A stretch of 64,000 nt of DNA, taken from JACPFJ01 sp036504875. Lineage in GTDB: Bacteria; Desulfobacterota; Desulfuromonadia; Geobacterales; Pseudopelobacteraceae. Where the stretch lies: positions 62,001-126,000 of the forward strand of contig DASXUK010000046.1 in the NCBI GenBank assembly GCA_036504875.1. The letters run 5' to 3'. A model generated the notes under the pieces. The model made no database searches, was not told the origin of the DNA, and saw nothing but the letters and a program-made list of their open reading frames with translations. This document shows, one piece after another, positions 61,858 to 64,000 of the stretch. Every line of letters starts with the position of its first letter. Position 1 is the first letter of the stretch. Made by a program: the position numbers and the translations under genes.

Positions 61858-64000
61858 ACCGTAACCATCTTGTCATCTCTGGCATCGTGCAGGGGGTCGG
61901 TTTCCGGCCATTCGTGTTTCGTCTGGCCCGACAACTCAGCCTGACTGGCTGGGTGCGTAATACCCCGGCCGGAGTGGAGATCGAGATTCAGGGCGAACCG
62001 CAGGGATTGATCGATTTTGAACAGCTCCTCTCAACGCAAGCCCCCCCCCTGGCCGCAATCAGCTCCATTTCCTCTCAGAAAATCCCCAGCTCGCATGATA
62101 AAGAGTTCCTGATCCTCCCCAGCGCCGGCGGAATACCCGCTATACAGGTAGCACCTGATTCGGCGCTGTGTGAAGATTGCCGCCAGGAGCTGTTCGACCC
62201 TAGCAACCGGCGCTATCGCTATCCATTCATCACCTGCACCAACTGCGGTCCCCGTTACAGCATCATTACCGGCATCCCCTATGACCGCCCCAACACCACC
62301 ATGTCTGCTTTTCCTCTCTGTCCTGACTGTTTGAAGGAATACCACGACCCCAGTGACCGGCGCTTTCATGCCCAGCCCAATGCCTGCCAGGTCTGCGGAC
62401 CACAGCTGCAATTACTGGATAAGAGTGGTGCTATTATGGCTGAAAGGGATGCAGCCATCAGCAGGGCAATAACCCTGTTGCAGGAGGGTGCGATCTTGGC
62501 GGTCAAGGGTATCGGCGGCTATCATCTGGCGCTAGATGCTTGCAATAATGCGGCGGTTCAACGTCTGCGGGAGCGGAAAAAGCGCGATCAAAAACCGTTC
62601 GCCGTCATGGCAGCCGATTTGGCGACCGCCCACAGACTGGCGCTGTTCAACGAGCAGGAGGAGCGGCTGCTGATCTCTCCCGAAGCCCCGATCGTCATCG
62701 TCCGCAAAGCTACCAGCTGCCCGATTGCGCCGCTGGTAGCGCCCGATAACGGCTGGCTGGGGCTGCTGCTCCCCTATGCGCCCCTGCATCACCTGCTGCT
62801 CGCCCCTCACCCGGCCTTTGGCCACCCCCTCCCAACGGGAGAGGGTGAAATGAATTCCCTCGCCCTCGGGGAGAGGGAGAGGGAGAGGGCAGATGCCCCA
62901 ACCTTTCAAGCCCTGGTAATGACCAGCGCCAACTGCTCGGACGAGCCGATAATCTATCAGAACGTACAGGCCTTGCAAGGCCTCTCCGGCATCGCCGACT
63001 ATTTTCTCACCCATAACCGCCCGATTCACATCCGCAGCGACGACTCGGTCATGCGTGTCTTTCAGGGAAAGCCGCTCTTCTACCGCCGCTCCCGCGGCTA
63101 TGCCCCGCGCAGCATCAGACTGCCCTTTGAAATACCGACCATTCTGGCCGTTGGCGCGGAGCTCAAGGGAGTGGTCTGCCTGGCAGGCGGGGATCGCGCC
63201 TTTTTAAGCCAGCACATCGGTGACCTCCAGAATAGCGTTACTTGCGACTCATTTAGTCACACCATTGATCATCTTGTTAACCTGCTGGAGCTTAAACCGC
63301 AAGTTGTTGCCTGTGATATGCACCCCGATTATCAGTCATCAATCTATGCCGCAGGTACCGGCCTGCCGGTGATCCCGGTTCAGCATCACCACGCCCATAT
63401 GGCTGCTTGCATGGCCGAAAATGGCTTAGAAGGTGAGGTAATCGGAATTATCCTGGACGGCACCGGTTATGGTAGCGATGACACCATCTGGGGGGGCGAG
63501 TTCCTAGTGGGGGGGTACGCCGGCTTTAAACGAACCGGACATCTGCGTTCGCTACCGCTTCCGGGGGGCGACCAGGCCATACGCGAGCCGTGGCGCATGG
63601 CCTTGGCCTACTTGTTCCAAGCTCTTGGAAAACAGGCCCTGGTCCTTGATCTGCCGATTAATGGCTATCTGACAGATCAGGAGAAGGAGCTGTTCTGTGT
63701 CATGCTTGAAAAGCGGCTTAACTCACCCCTGACCTCAAGCTGCGGTAGACTGTTTGACGCGGTGGCCGCCCTGCTTGATATAAGACATATTGTGTCTTAT
63801 GATGGACAGGCCGCCATTGAGCTGGAGGCCTTGGCCGAGACCGTGGAGGATGTCGAGGAATACCCTTACCACCTCCGCAAGAATAATCTTTCTTATCCAT
63901 CGGGCGCCCCAGTCATAGATGACGCCCACGGCTCAGAGGAAAGAGACGAGGTGCGCCTGGTGCTGGACTTCTCTCCGCTCTTCCCGGTCATCCTCAAACA
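61830..64000 (+). CDS. hypF: Carbamoyltransferase HypF (3' end outside window), with in-frame REP-like insertion
   Basis: HypF makes the cyanide ligand precursor of [NiFe]-hydrogenases from carbamoyl phosphate. The frame runs from ATG 61830 to the right edge without a stop (about 723 residues). Domains: acylphosphatase (GIVQGVGFRPFVF, residues 18-30), two zinc fingers (CEDC...CTNC and CPDC...CQVC), a YrdC-like domain (GIGGYHLALDA onward, with LVMTSANCSDEPI) and the start of the Kae1-like domain (HHHAHMAA, DGTGYG). Between LLPYAPLHHLLL and LVMTSAN about 30 residues rich in Pro, Gly, Glu and Arg come from a REP-like DNA element. The start overlaps hypB, so the two are coupled. Confidence 0.95.
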   Translation, partial: MAEQRDQAIDRNHLVISGIVQGVGFRPFVFRLARQLSLTGWVRNTPAGVEIEIQGEPQGLIDFEQLLSTQAPPLAAISSISSQKIPSSHDKEFLILPSAGGIPAIQVAPDSALCEDCRQELFDPSNRRYRYPFITCTNCGPRYSIITGIPYDRPNTTMSAFPLCPDCLKEYHDPSDRRFHAQPNACQVCGPQLQLLDKSGAIMAERDAAISRAITLLQEGAILAVKGIGGYHLALDACNNAAVQRLRERKKRDQKPFAVMAADLATAHRLALFNEQEERLLISPEAPIVIVRKATSCPIAPLVAPDNGWLGLLLPYAPLHHLLLAPHPAFGHPLPTGEGEMNSLALGERERERADAPTFQALVMTSANCSDEPIIYQNVQALQGLSGIADYFLTHNRPIHIRSDDSVMRVFQGKPLFYRRSRGYAPRSIRLPFEIPTILAVGAELKGVVCLAGGDRAFLSQHIGDLQNSVTCDSFSHTIDHLVNLLELKPQVVACDMHPDYQSSIYAAGTGLPVIPVQHHHAHMAACMAENGLEGEVIGIILDGTGYGSDDTIWGGEFLVGGYAGFKRTGHLRSLPLPGGDQAIREPWRMALAYLFQALGKQALVLDLPINGYLTDQEKELFCVMLEKRLNSPLTSSCGRLFDAVAALLDIRHIVSYDGQAAIELEALAETVEDVEEYPYHLRKNNLSYPSGAPVIDDAHGSEERDEVRLVLDFSPLFPVILK
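62803..62892. repeat. REP-like palindromic element inside hypF
   Basis: About 90 bp have the look of the widespread 'cccctcaccc...ctctccc...gggagaggg' intergenic element: CCCTCCC and GGGAGAGGG as a hairpin (62827-62845), then CCCTCGCCCTCGGGGAGAGGG with (GGGAGA) repeated. It is read through in frame 1 without a stop, adding about 30 codons to hypF at a place that is short in typical HypF proteins. Confidence 0.75.

Noticed and set aside
62710..62901. A 63-codon minus-strand frame rich in PSPSPSPRGRG
   Set aside because: This is the known type of false protein read from REP-like elements, here inside hypF.

Overview
The window looks like part of a chromosome from an iron-reducing member of the Desulfuromonadia (a Geobacter or Pelobacter relative). 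The evidence is a very large multiheme c-type cytochrome with Geobacter-type Cx4CH/CxxCH heme motifs, a lipoprotein cytochrome behind a GEMM-Ib type riboswitch, several signalling proteins, and a carboxyspermidine-type polyamine cluster. No phage, integrase, transposase or CRISPR array was recognised. One REP-like element lies inside hypF. The species cannot be fixed from this sequence alone.

Layout. 1-11.7 kb (minus strand): a predicted exported cytochrome with about 32 heme-binding motifs, followed 55 bp downstream by a secreted beta-propeller/FnIII/DUF2341/LamG protein of more than 2,150 residues that runs off the left edge. 12.1-14.8 kb (minus): a THUMP-type rRNA methyltransferase, coaE and an exported metallo-beta-lactamase-fold protein, all overlapping. 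14.9-18.3 kb (plus): tRNA-Arg(CCG), a membrane diguanylate cyclase, a DoxX protein and prfC. 18.3-23.5 kb (minus): cheW-cheA-cheR-HDOD-cheB. 23.8-30.5 kb (plus): a sigma-54 activator, a lytic transglycosylase, a cobJ-cobQ fusion, cbiB and cobD. 30.5-38.0 kb (minus): thiL, tkt, a Crp/Fnr regulator, aroF, murB, a small protein and a BI-1 membrane protein. 38.3-40.2 kb (plus): a large lipoprotein. 40.4-43.3 kb (minus): hsp20-lon. 43.6-48.2 kb (plus): speA, carboxynorspermidine synthase, nspC and a small protein. 48.2-56.8 kb: a second diguanylate cyclase, priA, two sensor kinases (one frameshifted) and an alcohol-dehydrogenase-like protein. 56.9-59.0 kb (minus): a multiheme lipoprotein under a predicted 3',3'-cGAMP riboswitch with its own terminator. 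59.1-64 kb (plus): an ABC exporter, hypB and the first part of hypF.

How the parts fit. Two loci point to extracellular electron transfer: the giant cytochrome/propeller pair and the riboswitch-controlled cytochrome lipoprotein. The lipoprotein at 38.3 kb shares its N-terminal module with that cytochrome, so the two probably belong to one surface-protein family. Signalling capacity is high: a chemosensory operon, two c-di-GMP synthases, a sigma-54 activator and two hybrid kinases. Neither GGDEF protein has the serine change typical of cGAMP-making Hypr enzymes, so the ligand of the riboswitch must be made elsewhere in the genome. The other genes are housekeeping: cobalamin, polyamine, thiamine, aromatic amino acid and cell-wall synthesis, protein quality control, replication restart and [NiFe]-hydrogenase maturation.

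The strongest unusual signals are the giant cytochrome operon, the GEMM-Ib riboswitch, the CobJ-CobQ fusion, the REP-like insertion read in frame inside hypF, and a sensor kinase split by a 7-base homopolymer.
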